Shown: in pieces, positions 56,111-64,000 of the stretch
Layout: each line of letters opens with the position of its first letter
How positions within the stretch are numbered: position 1 is the first letter of the stretch
DNA from: Oscillatoriaceae cyanobacterium M7585_C2015_266
Lineage (GTDB): Bacteria > Cyanobacteriota > Cyanobacteriia > Cyanobacteriales > Oscillatoriaceae
NCBI GenBank assembly: GCA_015295835.1
Contig: DVEG01000011.1
Span: forward strand, 62,001-126,000
Reading direction: 5' to 3'
Length of the DNA: 64,000 nt
Program-made: the position numbers and the translations under genes
The notes under the pieces: model-generated
Told to the model about the DNA's origin: nothing
The model's database searches: none
The model's input: only the letters and a program-made list of their open reading frames with translations

Positions 56111-56429
56111 AAAATCCTAACAAAAAACAACGAATCTACAATTTTAATTAGCCTAACGGCAACAGCTAGACTGAGTTCAGTATGGTAGAGCGCTCTACCG
56201 TGCTGTTAAGCTCTAGTCTGTCTGCAATTGATGCTTGCGCCAGCCAGCAGCCCCTATCTTTTATTGTACGATGTTACTGGCAATAAAACGAATAATTGCA
56301 GGCGCTCCCTCACCAACTTTGACATCAGAAAGCATTACAATATGTTAAACGGCCCGATTTAGTTCTCCGAGTAGGCCAGCCCAAAATTCTCAGCGTATTT
56401 TTTTCCTGCTTGCCTTTAAACGAAAGCTT
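56111..56429. other. 319-base intergenic region between the antitoxin and lepA
   Basis: It is the promoter region for both divergent genes. It contains a perfect 16-base palindrome at 56184-56199, about 75 bases upstream of the antitoxin start. No other gene is seen; the frame at 56325 is antisense to the lepA start. Confidence 0.4.
56184..56199. promoter_or_regulatory. Perfect 16-bp palindrome, possible antitoxin operator
   Basis: GGTAGAGCGCTCTACC is fully self-complementary and lies upstream of the ribbon-helix-helix gene. RHH antitoxins usually bind palindromes near their own promoter, so auto-regulation is plausible. No direct evidence. Confidence 0.45.
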
Positions 56430-58244
56430 ATGACTGACGTGCCCGTCTCTCGCATTCGCAACTTCTCTATCATAGCTCACATAGATCACGGTAAATCTAC
56501 TCTGGCTGATAGACTCCTGCAAACCACGGGAACAGTGGAAGCGCGGGAAATGAAAGAACAGTTTCTCGACAATATGGAGTTAGAACGGGAGCGCGGCATT
56601 ACGATCAAATTGCAAGCAGCCCGGATGAACTATAAGGCAAAAGATGGCCAACAGTACGTCCTCAATTTGATCGACACCCCTGGGCATGTGGACTTTTCAT
56701 ATGAAGTATCCCGCAGTCTGGCGGCGTGCGAAGGGGCGCTATTGGTGGTGGATGCGTCTCAAGGTGTGGAGGCGCAAACCTTGGCGAATGTTTATCTAGC
56801 CTTAGAACACAATCTGGAAATTATCCCGATTTTAAATAAAATCGACTTGCCCGGAGCGGAACCAGAAAGGGTAAAAAAGGAAATTGAAGAAATTATCGGT
56901 TTAGATTGCAGTGGGGCAATTTTGGCTTCGGCGAAAGAAGGGATCGGGATTGAAGAAATTCTAGAAGCGATCGTTGAGCGTGTGCCACCGCCAAGGGATA
57001 CGGTGGAGCAACCCCTGCGGGCATTGATTTTTGACAGTTATTATGACAGCTACCGGGGTGTGATCGTCTATTTCCGAGTAATGGATGGAAGGGTGAAAAA
57101 AGGCGATCGCATCCGCCTGATGGCTACCGGCAAAGAGTACGAAGTAGACGAGTTGGGAGTACTTTCCCCCTATCAAATCCCCGTAGACGAACTCCACGCC
57201 GGCGAGGTAGGTTATTTAGCAGCGGCAATTAAAGCAGTGGAAGACGCCAGGGTAGGAGATACAATTACCCTCGCCAAATATCCTGCATCGGAGCCTTTAC
57301 CCGGTTACGCAGAAGCAAAGCCGATGGTATTTTGCGGCTTGTTCCCCACAGATGCTGATCAATTTCCCGATTTGCGAGAAGCCCTCGACAAGCTCAAGCT
57401 CAATGATGCAGCGCTACACTACGAACCAGAAACCTCTAGCGCTATGGGGTTTGGTTTCCGGTGCGGCTTCTTGGGATTATTGCACATGGAAATAGTCCAA
57501 GAGCGCTTGGAGCGGGAATATGACTTGGATTTGATTGTCACTGCTCCGTCAGTGGTGTACCGCGTCACAAAAACTGACGGTTCCGTACTCTATATTGATA
57601 ATCCCAGTCACTTACCCGAGCCGAACCACCGGGAAAAAATCGAGGAACCTTATGTGCAAGTAGAAATGATCACGCCAGAAACTTATGTCGGCGCGCTGAT
57701 GGAGTTGTGCCAAAATCGTCGTGGCGTGTTTAAAGATATGAAGTACCTCACTCAAGAGCGGACTAATTTGATTTATGAACTGCCGCTTGCAGAGGTGGTG
57801 ACAGACTTTTTTGATGAACTTAAGTCGCGCTCGCGCGGTTATGCCAGCATGGAATACCACTTCATCGGCTACCGCGAAAATGATCTAGTAAAACTAGACA
57901 TATTAATCAACAACGATCCCGTAGACGCCCTAGCAATGATCGTCCACCGCGATAAAGCCTATAATGTCGGACGAGCACTTGTAGAAAAACTCAAAGAACT
58001 AATTCCCCGCCATCAATTCAAAGTTCCCATTCAAGCAGCAATTGGCTCACGCGTTATCGCCAGCGAACACATTCCCGCTTTACGCAAAGACGTTTTGGCG
58101 AAATGCTACGGCGGCGACGTCTCCCGCAAGAAGAAACTACTACAGAAACAAGCAAGAGGTAAAAAGCGCATGAAAGCGATAGGTACTGTAGATGTACCCC
58201 AAGAAGCCTTTATGGCAGTTTTGCGTCTAGATAGGCAATCTTGA
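56430..58244 (+). CDS. lepA: Elongation factor 4 (LepA), back-translocating GTPase
   Basis: This 604-residue translational GTPase begins [20 protein letters not shown] with [14 protein letters not shown] (P loop), [13 protein letters not shown] (switch), DTPGHVDF and NKIDLPGA. Its C-terminal region [27 protein letters not shown] is the LepA-specific domain. It matches EF4, which remodels stalled or mis-translocated ribosomes. The length is typical, and a strong terminator follows. Confidence 0.97.
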   Translation: MTDVPVSRIRNFSIIAHIDHGKSTLADRLLQTTGTVEAREMKEQFLDNMELERERGITIKLQAARMNYKAKDGQQYVLNLIDTPGHVDFSYEVSRSLAACEGALLVVDASQGVEAQTLANVYLALEHNLEIIPILNKIDLPGAEPERVKKEIEEIIGLDCSGAILASAKEGIGIEEILEAIVERVPPPRDTVEQPLRALIFDSYYDSYRGVIVYFRVMDGRVKKGDRIRLMATGKEYEVDELGVLSPYQIPVDELHAGEVGYLAAAIKAVEDARVGDTITLAKYPASEPLPGYAEAKPMVFCGLFPTDADQFPDLREALDKLKLNDAALHYEPETSSAMGFGFRCGFLGLLHMEIVQERLEREYDLDLIVTAPSVVYRVTKTDGSVLYIDNPSHLPEPNHREKIEEPYVQVEMITPETYVGALMELCQNRRGVFKDMKYLTQERTNLIYELPLAEVVTDFFDELKSRSRGYASMEYHFIGYRENDLVKLDILINNDPVDALAMIVHRDKAYNVGRALVEKLKELIPRHQFKVPIQAAIGSRVIASEHIPALRKDVLAKCYGGDVSRKKKLLQKQARGKKRMKAIGTVDVPQEAFMAVLRLDRQS

Positions 58245-58312
58245 GATTAATACAGACAAATCAACATCCCTCACCTAGTCTAAAGATAGAAACATGAAGA
58301 TTTGATAAATTC

Positions 58313-58346
58313 TGCGTCCTGAAGTACTCCTTCAGGCGCATTTTTT
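58313..58346 (+). terminator. Strong intrinsic terminator of lepA
   Basis: TGCGTCCTGAAG, loop TACT and CCTTCAGGCGCA form an 11-bp stem with a single bulged T, followed by TTTTTT. It ends lepA 70 bases after the stop. Confidence 0.9.
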
Positions 58347-58427
58347 GTTAAGCTGCAAGAGAATTTGATTGTATTTATTGTTTTTCTACAAAAAAAGCCA
58401 TATCTGAACATTGGTAAGCAAGCAACA

Positions 58428-59360
58428 ATGAGAATTTTAGTTACGGGCGGTGCAGGATTTATCGGCTCTCATCTTATTGATCGGTTGATGGAAGCTGGAC
58501 ACGAAGTCATCTGTCTAGATAATTTTTTCACCGGTCACAAGAGCAACATTCTCAAATGGTTGGGAAACCCCAATTTTGAATTGATCCGTCACGATATTAC
58601 AGAACCAATCCGCTTAGAAGTAGATCAAATTTACCATCTAGCTTGTCCTGCTTCTCCAGTTCACTACCAGTATAACCCCGTCAAAACTATCAAAACAAAT
58701 GTGATCGGAACTCTGAATATGCTAGGACTTGCCAAACGCGTTAAGGCAAGATTTTTACTAGCTTCAACATCAGAAGTTTACGGCGATCCAGAAGTACATC
58801 CGCAGACAGAAGATTATCGTGGCAACGTCAATTGTATTGGGGTTCGTTCATGTTATGACGAAGGAAAACGAGTAGCAGAAACTCTATGCTTTGATTATCA
58901 CCGCCAAAATGGCGTAGATATTCGAGTAGTACGAATTTTTAACACCTACGGTCCGAGAATGTTAGAAAATGACGGTCGCGTAGTAAGTAATTTTATCGTG
59001 CAAGCCCTTAAAGGAATACCTTTAACTGTGTATGGAGATGGCTCCCAAACTCGCAGTTTTTGCTACGTTTCAGACTTGGTAGAAGGAATGATTCGGCTAA
59101 TGAATAGTGAATATATAGGGCCAGTTAATATTGGCAATCCAGGGGAATATACTATCTTAGAATTAGCTCAGAAAATTCAAAAAATGGTGAATCCAAAAGC
59201 AGAGATTATCTTTAAACCCCTGCCTCAAGACGATCCCCGCCAGCGACAGCCAGATATTACTCGCGCAAGAAATTGGCTAGGATGGGAACCCAAGGTTCCC
59301 CTAGATGAAGGGTTGAAATACACTATAGAAGATTTTCGCTCGCGCATAATCTCCAACTAG
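58428..59360 (+). CDS. uxs: UDP-glucuronate decarboxylase (UDP-xylose synthase)
   Basis: This 310-residue NAD-dependent enzyme makes UDP-xylose from UDP-glucuronate. I chose ATG 58428 ([20 protein letters not shown]) because the NAD motif follows immediately; the longer frame from 58365 adds an unrelated tail. The family marks are [20 protein letters not shown], the [14 protein letters not shown] block, [11 protein letters not shown] with the catalytic Tyr-Lys pair, and [11 protein letters not shown]. Its substrate would come from the next gene, ugd, 157 bases away. They may be a two-gene operon for surface polysaccharide. Confidence 0.93.
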   Translation: MRILVTGGAGFIGSHLIDRLMEAGHEVICLDNFFTGHKSNILKWLGNPNFELIRHDITEPIRLEVDQIYHLACPASPVHYQYNPVKTIKTNVIGTLNMLGLAKRVKARFLLASTSEVYGDPEVHPQTEDYRGNVNCIGVRSCYDEGKRVAETLCFDYHRQNGVDIRVVRIFNTYGPRMLENDGRVVSNFIVQALKGIPLTVYGDGSQTRSFCYVSDLVEGMIRLMNSEYIGPVNIGNPGEYTILELAQKIQKMVNPKAEIIFKPLPQDDPRQRQPDITRARNWLGWEPKVPLDEGLKYTIEDFRSRIISN

Positions 59361-59517
59361 AAACGGCGCTTTCTATCAGGGTGCATTCATAATCTCTGGG
59401 AGCAGGGGTGTTAACGTTTGGGAAAAAATGTGAACTATAAAATAAGAAGGTATGTGATACCTTTAGCCCAGCTCTCAACCACAAAACCCAAACCCTTATT
59501 AGAAAGGATCTGTCTTT

Positions 59518-60915
59518 ATGCGTGTTTGTGTCATTGGTACAGGATATGTTGGCTTGGTGACAGGCGCTTGCTTAGCCTATGTTGGACACCATGTTATCTG
59601 TGTTGACAATAATGAAGAAAAAGTTAAAATTATGAAGTCCGGACAGTCTCCGATTTATGAGCCAGGGCTGCCGGAAATCATGCAAGAATCGACGAAAGCT
59701 GGGCGTCTAGAATTTACGAGCGATATAGCAGCAGGTATCGCCCACGGAGACATTTTATTCATTGCAGTGGGAACGCCAGCGCTGCCGAATGGGGAAAGTG
59801 ACACCCGCTATGTAGAAGCTGTGGCTCGCGGAATTGGTGCTCACCTAGATGGTAATTATAAGGTAATTGTTAATAAATCAACAGTACCGATAGGATCGGG
59901 CGACTGGGTGAGAATGATAGTGCTGGATGGCATTGCAGAAAGGCAGAAAACTAAAAGCGGAAATGCTTCTTCTACCGCCGGAGAAGAAACAGCGGAAAAA
60001 ATTAAAGCTGACTTTGATGTGGTAAGTAATCCTGAATTTTTGCGAGAAGGATCTGCAGTTTACGATACTTTTAATCCAGATAGAATTGTACTCGGAAGCA
60101 ATAGCGAAAAGGCAATCCAGATAATGAAGGAATTATACGCGCCGATAGTCGAGCGTAAGTTTGCAGAAGATCCTTCTTTGCCACCAGTGCCGGTAGTAGT
60201 AACTGATCTCAGCTCGGCGGAAATGATTAAGTACGCAGCTAATGCGTTTTTGGCAACGAAAATCAGTTTTATTAATGAAATAGCAAATATTTGCGATCGC
60301 GTCGGCGCTGACGTAACCCAGGTAGCTCTTGGAATGGGGCTAGACTCCCGTATCGGCACTAAATTCCTGAATGCCGGCATCGGTTGGGGCGGCTCCTGTT
60401 TCCCGAAAGATGTTTCCGCTCTCATCCATACGGCAAAAGATTACGGTTATGAAAGTCAACTGTTGAAAGCAGTTGTAGAAGTTAACAAGAAACAACGTAG
60501 TATTGCTATTGAAAAACTACAACACGAACTAAAAATTCTCAAAGGTAAAACAATTGGATTGCTGGGTTTAACATTCAAACCCGATACCGATGACTTGCGC
60601 GACGCACCTTCTCTAGATATTATAGAAGAACTAAATCGTTTGGGAGCAAAAGTAAAAGCTTACGATCCGATTGTTTCTCAAACCGGGCTACGTCACGGCT
60701 TGTCAGGTGTATTAGTAGAAACCGATGCCGAAAGATTGGCAGATGGCTGTGATGCCCTGTTATTGGTGACGGAGTGGCAGCAATTCCGCAATCTCGATTA
60801 TAGTAAAATGGCGAAATTGATGAATCACCCGGTGATTATTGATGGGCGCAATTTCCTAGATCGTGACGCGTTACGCAAAGCAGGCTTCCGCTACGTTGGC
60901 ATCGGGCGAGCTTAA
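59518..60915 (+). CDS. ugd: UDP-glucose 6-dehydrogenase
   Basis: This 465-residue enzyme oxidises UDP-glucose to UDP-glucuronate. It starts MRVCVIGTGYVGLVTGACLA (NAD motif); catalytic Cys294 is in GWGGSCFPKD; the NKSTVPIGSG and LGLTFKPDTDDLRDAPS blocks are standard. AGAAAGGATC lies just upstream of ATG 59518. A charged insertion (KTKSGNASSTAGEETAEKIK) after the dinucleotide domain is longer than in many homologues. It is paired with uxs and ends at a strong terminator. Confidence 0.96.
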   Translation: MRVCVIGTGYVGLVTGACLAYVGHHVICVDNNEEKVKIMKSGQSPIYEPGLPEIMQESTKAGRLEFTSDIAAGIAHGDILFIAVGTPALPNGESDTRYVEAVARGIGAHLDGNYKVIVNKSTVPIGSGDWVRMIVLDGIAERQKTKSGNASSTAGEETAEKIKADFDVVSNPEFLREGSAVYDTFNPDRIVLGSNSEKAIQIMKELYAPIVERKFAEDPSLPPVPVVVTDLSSAEMIKYAANAFLATKISFINEIANICDRVGADVTQVALGMGLDSRIGTKFLNAGIGWGGSCFPKDVSALIHTAKDYGYESQLLKAVVEVNKKQRSIAIEKLQHELKILKGKTIGLLGLTFKPDTDDLRDAPSLDIIEELNRLGAKVKAYDPIVSQTGLRHGLSGVLVETDAERLADGCDALLLVTEWQQFRNLDYSKMAKLMNHPVIIDGRNFLDRDALRKAGFRYVGIGRA

Positions 60916-61450
60916 TCGTAAAATATCCGGTTAATTTCAAATTTTGAAATTAAGCCCAGCTAATAAAAACATAGCAGGGAGACGACAGTAGCCCCTGCTA
61001 TTTTTAAATATTTTTCTATGAAACTTGTAATGCCTAGCATGCCAGCGGTAGCAATTAACATGCTCAGCACTGTGAAGTAAAAACTTTATAGTTTATTTTT
61101 ATTGATTTAATATATAATATATAATTTTCTTATGAATTTTATACGTTGTGTTTTAAGCGCTACCGTCAGCAAAAAAATAAATTAAGAAATTATTTAAATA
61201 CTTGACAAGAGATTAATTATTGAAGATAATGAAATAAATAGGAGGTCGGGGGATAGAAAAGGTATTTCAGGGATTTTGATTTCCGGCGTTGCGTCAGTCA
61301 GCAAGGAAAAACAACAGCTTACTAAATAAATACAAAAGGTATTGGCAAAAAGCAACTGAAAATTTTAAGCAACATCATCATATAGAAGAACATTGAAATA
61401 TTTTTAAACGGGAACTGATTGACGCTCGCTTAATAAGGAGGTGTGTGTAG
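60916..61450. other. 535-base intergenic region between ugd and the WD40 gene
   Basis: The ugd terminator opens it (60971-61005). The rest is A+T-rich, with a short AGCATG/CATGCT repeat near 61038-61062, and ends in AAGGAGGTGT just upstream of the WD40 gene. I see no gene or clear promoter in it. Confidence 0.4.
60971..61005 (+). terminator. Intrinsic terminator of ugd
   Basis: ATAGCAGGG, a 13-base loop and CCCTGCTAT form a perfect 9-bp stem followed by TTTT, 56 bases after the ugd stop. Confidence 0.88.
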
Positions 61451-63286
61451 ATGTTGTTGAAAGAGTTAGAGCAGAAAAAAAACGCAGCATTACACCCTGC
61501 GAGCAAATTGACAGCAGCAGGAGCGAAATTGCAAAATATTCTCAGCGGGCACGGGAGCGGGGTGACAGTTTTAGTGATAACACCAGATGGGAAAAAGCTA
61601 ATTTCAGGCTCGGATGATCGAACTTTAAAAATATGGAATATAGAGACGGGGGATGAAATTTTTACTTTGCAAGGGCATTCTGATTGGGTGAGAGCAGCAG
61701 CTGTTACTAAAGATGGAAAACGTTTAATTTCAGGTTCGGATGATAAGACTATAAAAGTATGGAATCTGGAAACGGGAGAAGAAATTTTTACTTTAAAAGG
61801 TCATGGAGATTGGGTGCGATCGCTAGCAGTAACACCAGACGGCAAGCAAGCAATTTCTGGCTCATCAGATAACACGATTAAAATATGGAATTTGGAAACA
61901 GGAGAAGAAATTTTCACCCTTAATGGACATGTTGGTCCGGTACGTGCTCTAGCAGTAACAAGCGACGGAAAGCAGTTGATTTCTGGTTCATTTGACCACA
62001 CTCTTAAAGTCTGGGATTTAGAAAAAAGAAAGCAACTGTTCACTTTAAGCAGTCATGCTGACACAGTGCGAACTATTGCACTGACTCCCGACAATAACCG
62101 CGTGGTATCCGGTGCAGCAGACGGGATTCTTAAAGTCTGGGATTTAAAAAATTGTAGAGAAATAGCAAGTATAAAAGCTCATGAAAAGACGATTCGATGT
62201 CTGGCAATTACCCCGGATAGTAAGCAAGTAATATCTGTGTCAGATGATTGCACGGTAAAATTTTGGAATCTAGAAAATCTGCAGAATGTTTTTACCCTTA
62301 CCGGGCATACTGACACGATAAGAGCGGTGGTGGTAACACCAGACGGCAAGCAAATGATTTCGGCGTCGCATGATAAAACAATTCGCGTCTGGAATTTAGA
62401 AAAGGAGAAAAAGATTATCAGTTTAGCCAGCCATGCAGACAAAGTGCTAAGCGTAGCAATTACAAGTGATTGTAAGAGAGTAATTTCTGCCTCATTTGAC
62501 AAAACACTAAATGTTTACAGTTTAGAAAACGGTAAGACAATTTTTACCCTAAGAGCTCACACGGATAAAGTACAAGCTGTAGCAGTGACGCCGGATGGTA
62601 AGTTGGCAGTATCGGGAGCGAGAGACTGCACTCTCAAAGTCTGGAGTCTGGAAAATGGAAAAGAATTAATGACTTTAAAAGGGCATCCTGGATGGGTAAG
62701 AGCTGTAGCAATTGCGCCAGATGGAAAGACAGTAATTTCGGCTGCGGTTGATGAAACTTTGAAAGTTTGGAATTTAGAAACTAGACAGGTAGTTCTTACT
62801 TTAAAAGGGCATAGTAGTTCGGTGCAGGCAGTGGCAATAACGCCAGATGGGAGGCAGGCAATTTCGGCTTCAGTTGATCAAACTTTAAAAGTTTGGGATT
62901 TGACAACAGGAGAAATTATAAAAACCCTCGTCGGGCATAAGGGTACGGTTCGCGCTGTGGCAGTGACGCCGGATGGAAAAAGGGTGATTTCTGGTTCGTC
63001 TGATCAAACTATTATTGTTTGGGATTTGGAAACCGGGCAGAAGCTTTTTGCGCTCGCAGCTCATAACGGCAGAGTAAGAGGTGTAGCAGTCTCGCCAGAT
63101 GGCAAGCGAGTAATTTCAGCTTCGGAAGACAAGACGCTGAAAGTATGGGATTTGGAAAGTCAAGAGGAAATCGCAAATTTTACCGGAGCCGATGCTCTTT
63201 GGTGCTGTGCGCTCGCATCTGATGGTGCCACAATTATTGCAGGTGAAGCAACCGGGCGAGTGCATTTGTTGCGATTAGAAGAGTAG
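61451..63286 (+). CDS. 14-blade WD40-repeat protein
   Basis: This 611-residue soluble protein consists, after about 28 helical residues (MLLKELEQKKNAALHPASKL), of fourteen WD40 repeats of about 42 residues. Each has (G/S)H..VR.(V/L)AVTPDGK near the start, ISGS.D.T(L/I)K(V/I)W in the middle and (N/D)LE(T/N)G at the end. Fourteen blades would close as two seven-bladed propellers. The last unit (ANFTGADALWCCALASDGAT) is degenerate. There is no fused kinase, NACHT or caspase domain, unlike many cyanobacterial WD40 proteins, so it is a pure protein-interaction platform. A strong AAGGAGGTGT site precedes the ATG. Confidence 0.95.
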   Translation: MLLKELEQKKNAALHPASKLTAAGAKLQNILSGHGSGVTVLVITPDGKKLISGSDDRTLKIWNIETGDEIFTLQGHSDWVRAAAVTKDGKRLISGSDDKTIKVWNLETGEEIFTLKGHGDWVRSLAVTPDGKQAISGSSDNTIKIWNLETGEEIFTLNGHVGPVRALAVTSDGKQLISGSFDHTLKVWDLEKRKQLFTLSSHADTVRTIALTPDNNRVVSGAADGILKVWDLKNCREIASIKAHEKTIRCLAITPDSKQVISVSDDCTVKFWNLENLQNVFTLTGHTDTIRAVVVTPDGKQMISASHDKTIRVWNLEKEKKIISLASHADKVLSVAITSDCKRVISASFDKTLNVYSLENGKTIFTLRAHTDKVQAVAVTPDGKLAVSGARDCTLKVWSLENGKELMTLKGHPGWVRAVAIAPDGKTVISAAVDETLKVWNLETRQVVLTLKGHSSSVQAVAITPDGRQAISASVDQTLKVWDLTTGEIIKTLVGHKGTVRAVAVTPDGKRVISGSSDQTIIVWDLETGQKLFALAAHNGRVRGVAVSPDGKRVISASEDKTLKVWDLESQEEIANFTGADALWCCALASDGATIIAGEATGRVHLLRLEE

Positions 63287-63330
63287 CTAACTTGCGACAA
63301 ATTCTTAAAAAAAACGCATCTTTTCAGCAA

Positions 63331-63402
63331 TGGGTCACCAGGGATTTGAACCCTGAACCACCGGATTAAGAGTCCGCTGCTCTACCGTTGAGCTAGTGAC
63401 CC
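63331..63402 (-). tRNA. tRNA-Lys(CTT)
   Basis: On the minus strand a 72-base cloverleaf has acceptor GGGTCAC/GTGACCC and discriminator A. The D arm is GCTC/GAGC, and the anticodon loop CTCTTAA gives CTT, which reads the Lys codon AAG. The T arm is CAGGG TTCAAAT CCCTG. The anticodon stem has four pairs plus a terminal G-G mismatch. CCA is not encoded. The gene lies 44 bases after the WD40 stop on the opposite strand. Confidence 0.95.
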
Positions 63403-63425
63403 GTGCAGTCTATTATTATAGTAGA

Positions 63426-64000
63426 TTATGCCGAGGATTTGACAAGAGGTTTTTCGAGAAAATTGTGATTTTGCAAAATTTTATACAAATCTACCTCAGT
63501 TTCTAAGAGACAGGCGTGACCGCTTTCCGGTAAAATTACTTTCTGGGCATTAGGCAGAATGTTAACTAGACGTTCGACTTCCGCCACAGAAGGCAAGAGA
63601 CGATCTGCAGTGCCGGCGAGCGCTAGTACTGGCTGAGTTATGCTTCGCAATTGTTGTTCGCTGACGTGAAAGTCTTTCAGAAGAGACAAACGCCAGACGG
63701 TAGTTTTTTGTGGTACCATCTGGAGAGTGGTTATAAGTTGCTGAAGCTCGCGCTCGATGACGCGCTGGGAAGCGATCAGAAATGGCACCAAAGCTAGAGT
63801 AGAAAGATGGTAAAACCAAGAAGGTAACCACTTGACAAGATGCGCTCCCCAAGTGAGTAAATGTTGTCGGTTGAAAGAAGAAGCCGGATTGATTAAGATT
63901 AGGCGATCGATTAGTTCTGGAGCGTGGAGTACTACTTTTAGTGCCAAGCAGCCCCCGAAGGATTCCCCGCACAAATAAACGGTTCGCCGTTTTCCTTGAC
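63426..64000 (-). CDS. Alpha/beta-fold hydrolase, 5'-truncated by window end
   Basis: The visible 190 residues begin inside the protein at QGKRRTVYLCGESFGGCLAL. The nucleophile elbow GESFG is near the visible start, and the C-terminal part has VLALAGTADRLLPS (acid) and ILPESGHACLLETEV (catalytic His). It looks like a lysophospholipase- or acyltransferase-like alpha/beta hydrolase; the substrate is not known. The start and the N-terminal half lie beyond base 64000. The stop is 24 bases downstream of the tRNA-Lys gene on the same strand. Confidence 0.85.
   Translation of the reverse strand, partial: QGKRRTVYLCGESFGGCLALKVVLHAPELIDRLILINPASSFNRQHLLTWGAHLVKWLPSWFYHLSTLALVPFLIASQRVIERELQQLITTLQMVPQKTTVWRLSLLKDFHVSEQQLRSITQPVLALAGTADRLLPSVAEVERLVNILPNAQKVILPESGHACLLETEVDLYKILQNHNFLEKPLVKSSA

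Noticed and set aside
61451..63286. Possible CRISPR array or DNA tandem repeat
   Set aside because: The periodicity (about 126 bases) is that of WD40 codons with diverged third bases and no spacers. The TPR and pentapeptide genes mimic arrays for the same reason.

Overview
The window is chromosomal DNA from a cyanobacterium, most likely a filamentous Oscillatoria/Microcoleus/Kamptonema-type organism. The cyanobacterial assignment is firm. It rests on dozens of HIP1 octamers (GCGATCGC), genes nearly confined to cyanobacteria and plastids (Tab2, the EGY-like site-2 protease, DUF3386 and DUF6816 families), and a rich set of PAS/GAF kinases and TPR-tailed Ser/Thr kinases. The order-level guess is inference. 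I see no phage, plasmid, CRISPR array or intact insertion sequence.

Layout. 1-4.3 kb: end of purS, purQ, an alpha/beta hydrolase, gmd and two small conserved genes. 4.4-6.8 kb: a large PAS/GAF protein without a recognised output domain. 7.5-10.6 kb: a protein-synthesis block (ffh, rpsP, khpA, and rpsU, a 57-residue gene with a GTG start). 10.8-16.1 kb: phoH, a HutX-like protein, a DUF6816 protein, a MASE1-PAS histidine kinase and a pentapeptide-repeat protein. 16.5-17.1 kb: a broken Uma2 gene. 17.2-23.1 kb: a ParA-like ATPase, ACT-malic enzyme, a metallo-beta-lactamase-fold protein lacking metal ligands and divergent from an S2P protease, and trmFO. 23.4-39.8 kb: a signalling island with a TPR protein, three Ser/Thr kinase-TPR proteins and two giant hybrid histidine kinases (1296 and 1647 residues) arranged head to tail. 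39.8-46.2 kb: DUF2062, mnmE, a small protein, a second pentapeptide protein and a ClC channel with CBS and USP domains. 46.5-56.1 kb: TldE, Tab2, rtcA, GH57, nfu, DUF3386, another hybrid-type sensor kinase and an orphan antitoxin. 56.4-64 kb: lepA, the UDP-sugar pair uxs-ugd, a 14-blade WD40 protein, tRNA-Lys(CTT) and a truncated hydrolase.

Themes. Signalling dominates: four histidine kinases, three kinase-TPR proteins (one with a destroyed catalytic loop, probably a pseudokinase) and one GAF/PAS adaptor. A second theme is nucleotide-sugar and polysaccharide metabolism (gmd, uxs, ugd, GH57). A third is translation and RNA care (ffh, rpsP, khpA, rpsU, phoH, trmFO, mnmE, rtcA, Tab2, lepA).

The most notable non-coding signals are four. 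(1) The octamer GCGCTCGC/GCGAGCGC, one base from HIP1, occurs about 39 times by my manual count. (2) A small palindromic repeat occurs three times, once read in frame inside a histidine kinase. (3) ACCCGGTTT hairpins sit even in divergent promoter regions, where a terminator makes no sense. (4) A structured stretch upstream of nfu has a strong extended -10 promoter and may be a long leader or an unannotated small RNA.
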